A program made the translations under genes and the position numbers. Below the pieces are notes generated by a model, which did no database searches, had not been told where the DNA came from, and saw nothing but the letters and a program-made list of their open reading frames with translations. DNA of 64,000 nucleotides from Enteractinococcus coprophilus (GTDB lineage: Bacteria; Actinomycetota; Actinomycetes; Actinomycetales; Micrococcaceae): contig NZ_VFOU01000002.1 in NCBI RefSeq assembly GCF_006716305.1, forward strand, positions 310,001 through 374,000, written 5' to 3'. Shown piece after piece: positions 46,437-56,359 of the stretch; position 1 is the stretch's first letter; every line of letters starts with the position of its first letter.

Positions 46437-47123
46437 ATGCTCACAGTCGGCGTAGACGGATCAGCACTTAGCAACCCAGGACCCGCAGGCTGGGCCTGGT
46501 ACATTGATGAATCCAACTGGGCAGCTGGGGGATGGGACGAGGCCACCAACAACCGTGGAGAACTCACCGCCATTATTAAAATCCTGGAAGCCACCCGGAA
46601 TACCGACCACGATCTCACTATCCTGGCCGACTCCCAATACGCCATCAATTCGATCACCAAATGGATGACCGGCTGGAAAAAACGCGGGTGGAAAAAATCC
46701 GACGGCAAACCCGTCGTCAATCAAGACCTCATGGTGCAACTCGATGAGCTCATGACCGAGGCTCAAAAGGCTGGGCGAACGATCACTTTCAAATGGGTCA
46801 AAGGCCACGCCGGCCACCCACTGAACGAGGCCGCCGATTCGCGTGCCAACGCCATGGCCAAAGGATTTCAAAGCGGTGAGCCAGCACCATCCGGGCCAGG
46901 CCTCAATATCAATGCACACCCAGCAGTAAACGCGGAAACGGCTGAAGCCGAACCAGGGTTGACGGCCTCACCGAATGGTTCAGTCACCGTGCACACACCA
47001 TTGGAGCGAACGATGGCCGATGAAATCGTTTCGAGAGCACAACAGCGCGGCGTTACACCTCACCAAGAACTAGCCCGCCTGATCGAGGCTGGCATGGACG
47101 TGCTCTACCGAACCGAACAGTGA
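46437..47123 (+). CDS. rnhA: Ribonuclease HI with C-terminal extension
   Basis: RNase HI cuts RNA in RNA-DNA hybrids. Residues 1-145 form the catalytic domain with Asp7 (VDGS), Glu42 (NNRGEL), Asp65 (LADSQYAI), His124 (KGHAGHPLNEAAD) and Asp134, a complete active site. An extension of about 80 residues follows: a low-complexity linker (about 145-185) and a predicted helical segment VHTPLERTMADEIVSRAQQRG to the end. I do not recognise the extension as a known domain. The ATG follows AAAGGAAAC. It lies between the suf operon and the ABC-F gene and appears to be a separate unit. Confidence 0.93.
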   Translation: MLTVGVDGSALSNPGPAGWAWYIDESNWAAGGWDEATNNRGELTAIIKILEATRNTDHDLTILADSQYAINSITKWMTGWKKRGWKKSDGKPVVNQDLMVQLDELMTEAQKAGRTITFKWVKGHAGHPLNEAADSRANAMAKGFQSGEPAPSGPGLNINAHPAVNAETAEAEPGLTASPNGSVTVHTPLERTMADEIVSRAQQRGVTPHQELARLIEAGMDVLYRTEQ

Positions 47124-47202
47124 ACAAAATCGTCAAACACTGCCGGCAGCCCTACACTAGACTAAGCCGCTTCTCTTTCCACCACCGTGAGGTATTACAC
47201 GC

Positions 47203-48801
47203 ATGATTTCAGCACAACAGTTGTCTGTTGTTGTTGGCTCTCGGACCCTGCTGTCCGATGTCACGTTCCACATCAACGCCGGCGACCGTGTCGGCCTCGT
47301 GGGACGCAACGGCGCCGGGAAAACCACGCTGACCAAAGTTCTCATGGATGAAGTCATTCCAGCAACTGGCAAGGTCATGCGCTCCGGAACGGTCGGCTAC
47401 CTCCCTCAGGATCCACGGACCGGTGACCTGACGCAAACCGTTCGGGACCGCATTCTGTCAGCCCGCGATCTGGCCGAGCTGTCTCGCCGAATGCGCCGGG
47501 CCGAAGATGAAATGAGCTCCGCAGATCCCAAACTCATGGAACGCGGTATGCGCCGCTACCCAGCCGCGGAAGCAGAGTTCATTGCGGCCGGGGGATATGC
47601 GGCCCAATCGCAGGCTGCTTCTATTGCAGCCAACCTGGGTTTGGACAACAGCATTATGGACCGGCCACTCGAGACCCTTTCTGGTGGTCAACGCCGACGC
47701 GTAGAGCTTGCACGGATTCTGTTTGAGAAACCCGACACCATGATCCTGGATGAACCAACCAACCACCTGGATGCTGACTCCATCGTCTGGCTCCGCGAGT
47801 ATCTTAAGACCTACGAAGGTGGACTGTTGATTATCTCGCACGATCTGGATTTGATCGACGAGGTCGTCAACATCGTCTTCTTTTTGGACGCGACTCGCCA
47901 GATCATCGACATCTATTCGATGGGCTATCGTGCCTACCTCAAACAACGCGAAGTCGATGAGCGGCGTCGTCGTCGCGAGCGGGCTTCTGCCGAGAAAAAA
48001 GCCGCTGCTCTCTACGCACAGGCCGACAAGATGCGAGCGAAGGCTACCAAAGCAGTAGCTGCCCAGAACATGGCACGTCGTGCCGATCGCATGCTGGCCG
48101 GGCTTGCTGATAAACGCGCCGAAGAAAAAGTGGCAAATCTACGCTTCCCGACACCTGCCCCGTGTGGGAAAGTACCCTTGACGGCCGCTGGATTATCAAA
48201 ATCTTATGGGTCAACTGAAGTGTTTACGGGCGTCGATCTCGCGATTGATCAGGGCTCTCGGGTAGTCATTCTTGGCTTTAACGGAGCGGGCAAGACCACG
48301 CTACTGAAGATCCTCGCCGGGCACGCAGAACCAGATTCAGGACAAGTCAAGCCCGGCCACGGTCTGAAACTGGGTTACTACGCCCAAGAACACGAGACTT
48401 TAGATATCAACCAGTCCGTGTTGGGAAATATGACATCCGCGGCACCAGATCTCGACGCAACCACTGCTCGGACGGTTCTTGGGTCATTCTTATTTTCCGG
48501 CGATGACGTCCACAAGCCTGCAGGCGTGTTGTCCGGTGGTGAAAAGACTCGACTGGCATTAGCAACACTGGTGGTTTCTGGGGCGAATGTTTTACTCCTC
48601 GATGAGCCCACCAACAACCTTGATCCGGCGTCGCGCGAAGAGATTCTAGCGGCAATCCGCAATTATGAAGGTGCCATAATTCTTGTTACGCACGATGCCG
48701 GCGCGGTCGAAGCCCTTGATCCGGATCGGGTCCTCATCCTGCCGGATGCCGATGAGGATATTTGGTCGGAAGATTATCTAGAGCTGGTGGAACTCGCTTA
48801 G
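47203..48801 (+). CDS. ABC-F family ATPase
   Basis: ABC-F proteins act on ribosomes or, in some cases, give antibiotic protection; they have no membrane part. The 532-residue protein has two ABC cassettes: Walker A GRNGAGKTTL with signature LSGGQRRRVEL and Walker B MILDEPTNHLD, and GFNGAGKTTL with LSGGEKTRLAL and LLLDEPTNNLDP. A charged linker rich in Arg, Lys and Ala (residues about 245-315) joins them. The housekeeping EttA/Uup-like subtype is more likely than a resistance type from its conserved location after rnhA/suf, but that is inference. It is convergent with SURF1, with only 14 bp between stops. Confidence 0.92.
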   Translation: MISAQQLSVVVGSRTLLSDVTFHINAGDRVGLVGRNGAGKTTLTKVLMDEVIPATGKVMRSGTVGYLPQDPRTGDLTQTVRDRILSARDLAELSRRMRRAEDEMSSADPKLMERGMRRYPAAEAEFIAAGGYAAQSQAASIAANLGLDNSIMDRPLETLSGGQRRRVELARILFEKPDTMILDEPTNHLDADSIVWLREYLKTYEGGLLIISHDLDLIDEVVNIVFFLDATRQIIDIYSMGYRAYLKQREVDERRRRRERASAEKKAAALYAQADKMRAKATKAVAAQNMARRADRMLAGLADKRAEEKVANLRFPTPAPCGKVPLTAAGLSKSYGSTEVFTGVDLAIDQGSRVVILGFNGAGKTTLLKILAGHAEPDSGQVKPGHGLKLGYYAQEHETLDINQSVLGNMTSAAPDLDATTARTVLGSFLFSGDDVHKPAGVLSGGEKTRLALATLVVSGANVLLLDEPTNNLDPASREEILAAIRNYEGAIILVTHDAGAVEALDPDRVLILPDADEDIWSEDYLELVELA

Positions 48802-48815
48802 GTGCCACAGCTCAG

Positions 48816-49718
48816 TCAGCCATTGAGCATGGCGTCTTCGATTTCCTCGTCGGTTAATTGACCCTTGCGACGTTTCACCGGTTTGACGCGTTCAACCCGG
48901 TGCGCCGAGATGTAACCATCTTCTTCTCGTTCCCCGTAGATTTCGTCTTCACGGTTTCGGACAGCCTTTTGATAGGCCAGCCAGCCCCACACGACGAAGG
49001 ACATCAGCCCGAACGTAAACCACTGCATCGAATATGACAGATGTGGTCCTTCATCACGTTGTGGCTCCGGCATCTGTTGGGGGACCACATCCATTTGAGG
49101 TGATTCTCCAGCCATGAGACCGTACGCGTCTTCTGCCACGTCATAGTCGAGCTGTTCATTGACGGTTGGAAGATTAATGGACGCTACCTGACCAGCGGGG
49201 GCATCGCGATTAATGGTCTCTTCACTAGGGACGACGCGAATAACAATGCGCGCTTGGCCTTCGGGTGGGGAGGGTATTGCATCTGGTGTGGATGCATCTT
49301 TACCAATCGGTAACCACCCACGATCTACCAGGATACGGTCGCCGGATTCAGTCACGAAGGGTACCAGTACTTCAAAACCTGGCACACCAGCGCGGGGCCG
49401 ATTTCGGGCGACTAACGTATCTTCGGTGAGATATTGGCCGTCTACTATGACCGGTGTCCACTTGTGTTGTTCTTCGAAGTTCCCAAAGAGGTGGCCGGCC
49501 TCCGAGTAGGGGACGGGTTCAATGTCATAGTTACCGACGATCTTATTGATCTCATCGAGTTTTTCCATGCGCCGATCCATCTGCCATTCGCCGAGAAATA
49601 CGGTTGCGATGGAGAAGATAATGCAGAAGATGAACCCGCCAATCCAGGCACCTGACAGCAGAAACCGGAAATTCAGCTTCGGTTTCTTCGTGGTTTCGGA
49701 CTGTTGTTCAATGCTCAT
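48816..49718 (-). CDS. SURF1 family cytochrome oxidase assembly protein
   Basis: SURF1 proteins assist haem A insertion into cytochrome c oxidase. The 300-residue protein has an N-terminal membrane segment (about 23-45) starting the LGEWQMDRRMEK motif, a periplasmic domain with VDGQYLTEDTLVARNRP, LVPFVTESGDRILVDRGWLP, and a second membrane segment near residues 235-255 containing the conserved YSMQWFTFG. A charged C-terminal tail of about 50 residues follows. It is the last gene of a three-gene minus-strand unit and complements ctaA and ctaB in this window. Confidence 0.92.
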   Translation of the reverse strand: MSIEQQSETTKKPKLNFRFLLSGAWIGGFIFCIIFSIATVFLGEWQMDRRMEKLDEINKIVGNYDIEPVPYSEAGHLFGNFEEQHKWTPVIVDGQYLTEDTLVARNRPRAGVPGFEVLVPFVTESGDRILVDRGWLPIGKDASTPDAIPSPPEGQARIVIRVVPSEETINRDAPAGQVASINLPTVNEQLDYDVAEDAYGLMAGESPQMDVVPQQMPEPQRDEGPHLSYSMQWFTFGLMSFVVWGWLAYQKAVRNREDEIYGEREEDGYISAHRVERVKPVKRRKGQLTDEEIEDAMLNG

Positions 49719-49727
49719 GAAAAATTG

Positions 49728-49984
49728 TCACCTGGGTAGCGGTTGGATTTCTTTGAGAAAGGCTCGAGATGATAAGAAGTCGGCGAGGAACTGTCTATGC
49801 TCATCACAAGCCAACCAGATTTTGCGACGCTCCGAGTTGTGAATTTTCGGATTATTCCATAACAGTTGCCAGATGGCGTCCGCAGTGCACGCTTTCCGCG
49901 AGCATTGCGGCACGGTATTTACCGGGTCGGATATCGTTGAGCCGCTCTGAAGGAGATTTCCCAAAAGATCAGGACCTTGTGTCA

Positions 49985-49988
<4 letters not shown>
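49728..49988 (-). CDS. Small conserved Cys/His protein of unknown function
   Basis: The 86-residue product has Cys29 and Cys34 (PQCSRKACTADA), then WQLLWNNPKIH and a later Cys-x2-His (LACDEHRQFLADFL). The four ligands could bind zinc. Similar short proteins occur next to SURF1/DUF3099 genes in Micrococcaceae and are sometimes labelled acetone carboxylase without good reason. Its start overlaps the stop of the upstream DUF3099 gene (ATGA), and SURF1 begins nine bases after its stop, so it belongs to this unit. Function unknown. Confidence 0.78.
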
Positions 49989-51311
<1,323 letters not shown>

Positions 51312-51316
51312 AACCT

Positions 51317-52087
51317 ATGACACAGACTCAAGATTTAGCTAATAAAAGTATTATCGTCACTGGCTCCTCACGCGGAGTCGGCGCCGCCACTGCACAACTG
51401 TTGGCTGAGCGTGGCGCCGGAGTGGTGATTAACTACCGTCAGAAAGCACCGCGGGCCAATAAGGTCGTCAAACAGATTGCAGAAGCCGGCGGGAAGGCAG
51501 TCGCTATCGGCGGTGACATCACCACCCCTGAGGGCCGTCAGGCCATGATCCAAGCTGCCCAAGAATCCTTTGGCGGATTGGACGTGTTGGTGCTCAATGC
51601 ATCAGGTGGTATGGAAAGTGACTTTGGAGAAGACTACGCCATGCGCCTCAATCGCGATGCGCAAGTCGCCATGCTGGAAGAAGCCGCTGACGTCATGAAC
51701 GCTGGGGCACAGATCGTTTATGTCACCAGCCACCAGGCGCACTTTATCGATGACGTTCCAACTATGCCGGAATACGAACCTGTCGCGAAATCGAAACGCG
51801 CCGGCGAGGTTGCGCTGCGTGAGCGTATACCGATGTTGGAAGAAAAAGGCATCGGGTTTGTTGTAGTAACCGCGGACATGATCGAAGGCACGATCACGGC
51901 AACTCTGTTAAACCGGATGAATCCAGACGCGATCGAATCCCGACGTGAAGCCGCTGGAAAGCTCTATACCGTCGAAGAGTTCGCAGAAGAGATCGCGGCC
52001 CTTGTTGGGCAAGATCAACTCGAGATTGGCCACACGGAATATGTCGGTGGGGCCAAAGACTACTTCGAACAGCTCGAAAATAAGTAA
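51317..52087 (+). CDS. SDR family oxidoreductase with atypical catalytic motif
   Basis: The 256-residue protein has an intact N-terminal cofactor loop VTGSSRGVGAATAQ and a downstream LVLNASGGME in the place of NNAG. The catalytic part reads YVTSHQAHF with Ser138, then EYEPVAKSKRAGE: Tyr153 is five, not four, residues from Lys158, and the residue four before Lys160 is Val. It is therefore not a standard YxxxK enzyme and does not carry the FabI/InhA motif either. Its position after fabG suggests fatty-acid metabolism, but the activity is unknown. It is translationally close to fabG and followed by a terminator. Confidence 0.85.
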   Translation: MTQTQDLANKSIIVTGSSRGVGAATAQLLAERGAGVVINYRQKAPRANKVVKQIAEAGGKAVAIGGDITTPEGRQAMIQAAQESFGGLDVLVLNASGGMESDFGEDYAMRLNRDAQVAMLEEAADVMNAGAQIVYVTSHQAHFIDDVPTMPEYEPVAKSKRAGEVALRERIPMLEEKGIGFVVVTADMIEGTITATLLNRMNPDAIESRREAAGKLYTVEEFAEEIAALVGQDQLEIGHTEYVGGAKDYFEQLENK

Positions 52088-52100
52088 AGTCCTTTTGATG

Positions 52101-52132
52101 CAATGGCGCCGAAAGAAGTTTCGGCGCCATTG
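52101..52132. terminator. Terminator between the SDR gene and serB
   Basis: CAATGGCGCCGAAA pairs perfectly with TTTCGGCGCCATTG around a GAAG loop (14-bp stem). It lies between convergent genes and may work on both strands. Confidence 0.87.
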
Positions 52133-52188
52133 TCGTCCCCAGCCGCTGAGAGCCCAGAAGTTATAACCAAGCTAACTCTCGGGACTGG

Positions 52189-53040
52189 TCAGAAACCCAA
52201 TACAGCTCGCAGAACGTCGTGGCTGGGGACCTCAACAATGCAGTCGGCATGCCTGCGCACAATCGGCTTCGGACAGAACCCGACTCCGTATCCAGCAAGG
52301 GCAATCATGTCGAGATCATTAGCACCATCTCCGACAGCAACTGTGGCTTCCAGTGGCACACCGCGTTCCTGGGCCCACTGGCGCAACATGTCTGCCTTGG
52401 CGGTTCGATCGATAACACGTCCAGTGACCTTACCGGTGAGTTTGCCATCCGAGATCTCCAACGTATTGGCCGTGAATCCATCAAGCCCAAGTTGTTTGGC
52501 CAGTGGTTCCAATGCGTGGGTAAACCCTCCCGATACGGCATACACGTACCCGCCAGCTTGTTGGACGGCGTCGACTAATTCTTGGGATCCATCATGGAGT
52601 GTGGCCGCGGCAGCGACTTCATCTAAAACTTCTTGTGGCAGGCCAGCCAGGGTGGCCACCCTGTGATGCAGCGAGTCGGCAAAATCGATTTCGCCTCGCA
52701 TCGCACGTTCTGTGACTTCAGCGACCTCTTGCTCTTTGCCCGCATGCGCTGCCAGTAATTCAATCACTTCCTCGTGGATAAGTGTCGAATCCACATCAAA
52801 GACCACCAGTGGTGCCTGCTCTTTAAATATTTCAACCTGCGCGGAGGACAAGACAGCGGAGTACCAATCAGCTGGCAGATCTTTGAGACGGTCTGCTGCC
52901 GAGACCCAGCGATGCCCGGTAAAGCCAACACCCACAAGACTTTCCGCGTAGGTGGGCACACCGTCTAACCGTGAATGCCCCACGTTGTTATAGACCACTA
53001 CGCGGTCACCAATCTTCATGTTGGCAATATTTATCGGCAT
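52189..53040 (-). CDS. serB: Phosphoserine phosphatase
   Basis: SerB removes phosphate from phosphoserine in the last step of serine synthesis. The 283-residue HAD-family protein has the nucleophile motif VVFDVDSTLIHEEVIE (DxDxT, near residue 80), motif II VSGGFTH, a Lys in the KLTGKV region and the metal-binding GDGANDLDM. The N-terminal 75 residues are a non-catalytic extension, shorter than or diverged from the ACT-type domain seen in mycobacterial SerB2. It stands alone on the minus strand and is divergent from the ABC ATPase gene. Confidence 0.94.
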   Translation of the reverse strand: MPINIANMKIGDRVVVYNNVGHSRLDGVPTYAESLVGVGFTGHRWVSAADRLKDLPADWYSAVLSSAQVEIFKEQAPLVVFDVDSTLIHEEVIELLAAHAGKEQEVAEVTERAMRGEIDFADSLHHRVATLAGLPQEVLDEVAAAATLHDGSQELVDAVQQAGGYVYAVSGGFTHALEPLAKQLGLDGFTANTLEISDGKLTGKVTGRVIDRTAKADMLRQWAQERGVPLEATVAVGDGANDLDMIALAGYGVGFCPKPIVRRHADCIVEVPSHDVLRAVLGF

Positions 53041-53090
53041 TACCGGTTCCTTTCACCAAATCGTTGTGCATCTAGCCTAGTCTGGTTGCT

Positions 53091-53957
53091 ATGAGTTCCA
53101 CCGAATTAATCCCCTCTGCAACAATTGCGCAACGCCCCATTGTGGCCCCGCACGACTTTGAACCACTGGAAGACTCTGTCCTCCATATGTCACATGTGAC
53201 ACTGCGTCGTGGTGAGAATGTGTTATTGGACGATGTCTCATGGCACATCGAAGAGGGCCAGCGCTGGATTGTAATGGGACCCAACGGTGCCGGCAAATCA
53301 ACACTGATTAATATCGCAGCAACACGAATGCACCCCACCAAGGGAAACGTTGCGATCTTAGGTGAAGTTCTAGGCGCGGTGGACGTTTTTGACCTGCGTC
53401 CATCGATTGGGCTGTCGTCAACTCTGTTAGCTCAGCAAGTCCCCGGGGGCGAAACCGTCCAAAACCTCGTGGTGACGGCCGCTTATGGGGTCACGGGCCG
53501 ATGGCGTGAAGAATACGAACCAGAAGATCTACAGCGTGCAGAAAGCTTGTTAGCACGCTGGGGGATCGCTGGTTACGAAGACCGTAAGTTCCGCACGCTA
53601 TCAGAAGGCGAACGCAAGCGTGCTCTGATCGCGCGCGCCATGATGACCGATCCAGAGCTGTTGATCTTGGACGAGCCGGCTGCTGGGATGGACCTGGCCG
53701 GTCGAGAAACTCTTGTTCGTTCCTTGAGTCAATTGGCCACCGATCCATTCTCGCCCACGCCGATCCTGGTCACCCACCACGTCGAAGAAATTCCGCCCAA
53801 CTTCACCCACGCGATGCTCTTGCGAGAAGGCCAAGTCGTCTCGGCAGGCCCTATCGAGACAGCCCTGACCGAAGAGACCCTGTCCGAAGCTTTCCGGCTG
53901 CCCCTGAACGTGTCGCGAAATGCCGAAGGTCGCTTCTCGGCGTTTGCACGCACCTAA
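53091..53957 (+). CDS. Stand-alone ABC transporter ATP-binding protein
   Basis: The 288-residue protein is a single ABC ATPase with Walker A MGPNGAGKSTL, Q-loop region SSTLLAQQ, signature LSEGERKRALIA (Glu in place of the usual second Gly), Walker B LLILDEPAAGMDL and the switch His in LVTHHVEEIP. No permease gene is adjacent, so it is either an orphan that pairs with a distant permease or a soluble member like YlmA/ModF-like ATPases; YlmA-like is my preference because of the LSEGERKR signature. The next gene, TSUP, does not need an ATPase. Confidence 0.88.
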   Translation: MSSTELIPSATIAQRPIVAPHDFEPLEDSVLHMSHVTLRRGENVLLDDVSWHIEEGQRWIVMGPNGAGKSTLINIAATRMHPTKGNVAILGEVLGAVDVFDLRPSIGLSSTLLAQQVPGGETVQNLVVTAAYGVTGRWREEYEPEDLQRAESLLARWGIAGYEDRKFRTLSEGERKRALIARAMMTDPELLILDEPAAGMDLAGRETLVRSLSQLATDPFSPTPILVTHHVEEIPPNFTHAMLLREGQVVSAGPIETALTEETLSEAFRLPLNVSRNAEGRFSAFART

Positions 53958-53975
53958 ACACGTTCAAGGAGACCC

Positions 53976-54806
53976 ATGGAGATATTGGGTTTGGAGTGGT
54001 GGCAAGTACTCATCGTGCTGCTGGCCGGCTTCTGGGCCGGGACCATTAATTCAGTTGTTGGTTCCGGCACACTTGTCACCTTTCCGACGCTCGTTGCGGT
54101 AGGCTTTCCTCCGGTCACGGCGCAAATGTCCAATGCCATCGGGCTCGTAGCGGCCGGTTTTTCTGGTACCTGGGGGTATCGGCGTGAGCTTCGCGAAGCC
54201 GGTACGATTGCCAAGAAACTAACCTGGGGATCACTGGCCGGGGGCCTTATCGGGGCCACCCTGCTGATGCAATTACCAGCAACCGTGTTTGACTATGCGG
54301 CTCCGATCCTGATCGTCTTTGCTGTACTCTTCGTGGTGTTCCAGCCACGACTCAACGCATGGGTGCGACGACGGCGGCAGGCCGATGGCGATGAACCCGT
54401 CAGCCCGGAGGTTTCGCCAGTGCCATCAGGACGCGTTACTCCCGCACTGTTCGTGCTGGTTTTTCTAACCGGTATCTACGGCGGTTATTTCGTGGCCGCC
54501 CAGGGGGTCCTCCTGATGGGCATCCTTGGCGTCTTTATGACGACGGGAACGCTGGTGCACGCTAACGCCATCAAGACCTGGTTGTCGTTGGCCGTCAACC
54601 TCATCGCCGCAACCGGTTATCTGCTCTTTGCTTTTGATCGGATTGACTGGACTGCGGTATTACTCATTGCCGTGTCCTCTTTGATCGGCGGGTCACTGGG
54701 GGCCAAAATTGGACGCCGTATTCAACCAAAGATGCTGCGTACCGTCATCGTGATTGTAGGTGTTGTTGGCGTCATCAATATGGTGCTGCGCCTCGTCAAC
54801 GGTTAG
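53976..54806 (+). CDS. TSUP (TauE/SafE) family anion exporter
   Basis: The 276-residue membrane protein belongs to the TSUP family, which moves sulphite, sulphoacetate or related organosulphur anions. It has about eight segments and two family repeats: AGFWAGTINSVVGSGTLVTFP near residue 14 and TGIYGGYFVAAQGVLLMG near residue 165. A hydrophilic loop (about 125-150) joins the halves. It begins 18 bp after the ABC ATPase gene behind AAGGAGA and is probably co-transcribed with it. Substrate unknown. Confidence 0.9.
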   Translation: MEILGLEWWQVLIVLLAGFWAGTINSVVGSGTLVTFPTLVAVGFPPVTAQMSNAIGLVAAGFSGTWGYRRELREAGTIAKKLTWGSLAGGLIGATLLMQLPATVFDYAAPILIVFAVLFVVFQPRLNAWVRRRRQADGDEPVSPEVSPVPSGRVTPALFVLVFLTGIYGGYFVAAQGVLLMGILGVFMTTGTLVHANAIKTWLSLAVNLIAATGYLLFAFDRIDWTAVLLIAVSSLIGGSLGAKIGRRIQPKMLRTVIVIVGVVGVINMVLRLVNG

Positions 54807-54973
54807 CGCTTCTCCAGTATGGGCGGCGCTTTGGAGAGTAGGCGACGCATATCTTGCACGAGATGCCAGATCTTTGGATACCGTGTAGGATATATCCTTG
54901 GTCTAAAGACCGAATTGTCAATTAGTCTTCGTGCAGCTGGCAAAATCCAGTGGCACTAACGAAGGAACTTAGT

Positions 54974-55231
54974 ATGAAAAAAGATATTCACCCTGATTAC
55001 AACTACGTAATCTTCAACGACCTGGCATCAGGCGAACGTGTTCTGACCCGTACCACCGCTACCTCGGAGCGCACCGCAGAGTGGGAAGACGGTAATACCT
55101 ACCCGGTAATCGATGTTGAAATCTCCGCTGCTTCGCACCCGTTCTACACCGGTAAGCAGCGTATTTTGGACACCGCTGGCCGTGTTGAGCGCTTCAATGC
55201 TCGTTTCAAAGGCTTCGGTGGCAAGAAGTAA
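54974..55231 (+). CDS. rpmE2: 50S ribosomal protein L31 type B
   Basis: The 85-residue product is L31 of the zinc-independent type: it begins [16 protein letters not shown] and lacks the Cys pairs of the zinc type, ending in [16 protein letters not shown]. In many Actinobacteria such copies are repressed by Zur under zinc-rich conditions and replace the zinc form. I looked for a Zur-type box upstream and found none, so here it may be constitutive. The start is ATG 54974 after GAAGGAA; GTG 54950 is in frame but less likely. Confidence 0.94.
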   Translation: MKKDIHPDYNYVIFNDLASGERVLTRTTATSERTAEWEDGNTYPVIDVEISAASHPFYTGKQRILDTAGRVERFNARFKGFGGKK

Positions 55232-55261
55232 CCACCGAGTTCTTCTTTCAATAAGCTTTAC

Positions 55262-55290
55262 AGCAGCGTCACACGATGTGTGACGCTGCT
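55262..55290. terminator. Terminator after rpmE2
   Basis: AGCAGCGTCACAC (55262-55274) pairs with GTGTGACGCTGCT (55278-55290), loop GAT (in practice 5 nt), followed by TGTGTT. It lies between the L31 gene and the convergent FUSC gene. Confidence 0.86.
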
Positions 55291-55308
55291 TGTGTTAAGG
55301 ACACTAAT

Positions 55309-56265
55309 TCACGTGCTCTCTAAGCGTTCGGTTCGCATACGTGCTGAGATCAAAGCAATCAGCGTCCCCACCAATGAGCCGATGAACGTCTCAAATACGC
55401 GGTCGACAACTAATACAGATGGAGCAATTGGATTCGCCAAGCTAATCATCAAAAGTGCTAGGGGAGTCACTGCTAACATAGCGACCCCGTAGTTACGACC
55501 GATGAGCAATTCGGCTACACCCTGGAGCACGACAACGACGACAAGTAACGCCACGATCGGCAGTTCTAGCCACAATAATAGGGCGGCCACTAACACACCC
55601 AAAGTGGTACCTGTGAAGCGCTGCAAACCGCGGGTGATGCGATGAGTGGTTGCCGTTCCAGCCAGAACGACGCTTGCGGCAACTGTCGCCCAGTACCAAT
55701 GATCATTATCGAATGTATGACCAATAAGCCCCGCCAGCAATGCTCCAATACCCACCTTGACTGGCACAGACCACTCGCCCCGGAAGTTCGCTTTTTCTAG
55801 TGGGCGAAACACCTTCACAATACTTCGAGTGCGCAGAAGCCCCAGCGTCGCCGTCAGAGCTAAACTCCACAGTACTGTTGAGCTCGCCACAATGAGCACT
55901 TGGGCTACGTTGCTCCAGGTAGCCGGCATGGTTGCTACAGCTCCTGCAGCAAACACGGCAAAAGTCGCACCCCCAGGATGCCACCGAAAACCAATCGCTA
56001 TTGCCGTGACCACTGTCGCGATCAGCGCGACCATCATAATTCTCACAGTGATCTGCGCATCGAAAACTGCCAGCAGGGTGCCCACGACCATCACGCTGAT
56101 GAAGACCAACCCGGCACCCAGTTGCATACGAAGACGATCCCCGTAGTAATGGAACCGACCGTATAGTGAAGCTAGGGAACCGAATGATGCATAGATGGAT
56201 AGATCCATGCGATCCAGCATGTACAAGACGAGTAGCGGAACCGCAATGGAAGTGGCCGCACGCAA
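55309..56265 (-). CDS. FUSC family membrane protein (aromatic acid exporter-like), start uncertain
   Basis: This is a polytopic protein of the FUSC/aromatic-acid-exporter type with about ten hydrophobic segments in two similar halves (GGATFAVFAAGAVATMPATW in the first; HWYWATVAASVVLAG and TGTTLGVLVAALL in the second). The nearest ordinary start is TTG 56265, without ribosome site, giving 318 residues. The open frame continues upstream and encodes RKAAFSFGPHAGAHRVALRA, which looks like the conserved N-terminal amphipathic stretch of this family. No ATG, GTG or TTG exists further up before a stop, but ATT at 56371-56373 lies nine bases after AGGAG. I suspect the gene begins there (354 residues), overlapping the previous gene by 14 bp. 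Substrate unknown. Confidence 0.82.
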   Translation of the reverse strand: MRAATSIAVPLLVLYMLDRMDLSIYASFGSLASLYGRFHYYGDRLRMQLGAGLVFISVMVVGTLLAVFDAQITVRIMMVALIATVVTAIAIGFRWHPGGATFAVFAAGAVATMPATWSNVAQVLIVASSTVLWSLALTATLGLLRTRSIVKVFRPLEKANFRGEWSVPVKVGIGALLAGLIGHTFDNDHWYWATVAASVVLAGTATTHRITRGLQRFTGTTLGVLVAALLLWLELPIVALLVVVVVLQGVAELLIGRNYGVAMLAVTPLALLMISLANPIAPSVLVVDRVFETFIGSLVGTLIALISARMRTERLEST

Positions 56266-56359
56266 CGCGACACGGTGAGCACCAGCATGGGGACCAAACG
56301 AGAACGCCGCTTTACGTATTTTGCGTACCGGTGAGGTCTCTGGCCTAAGCCAATCCGTA

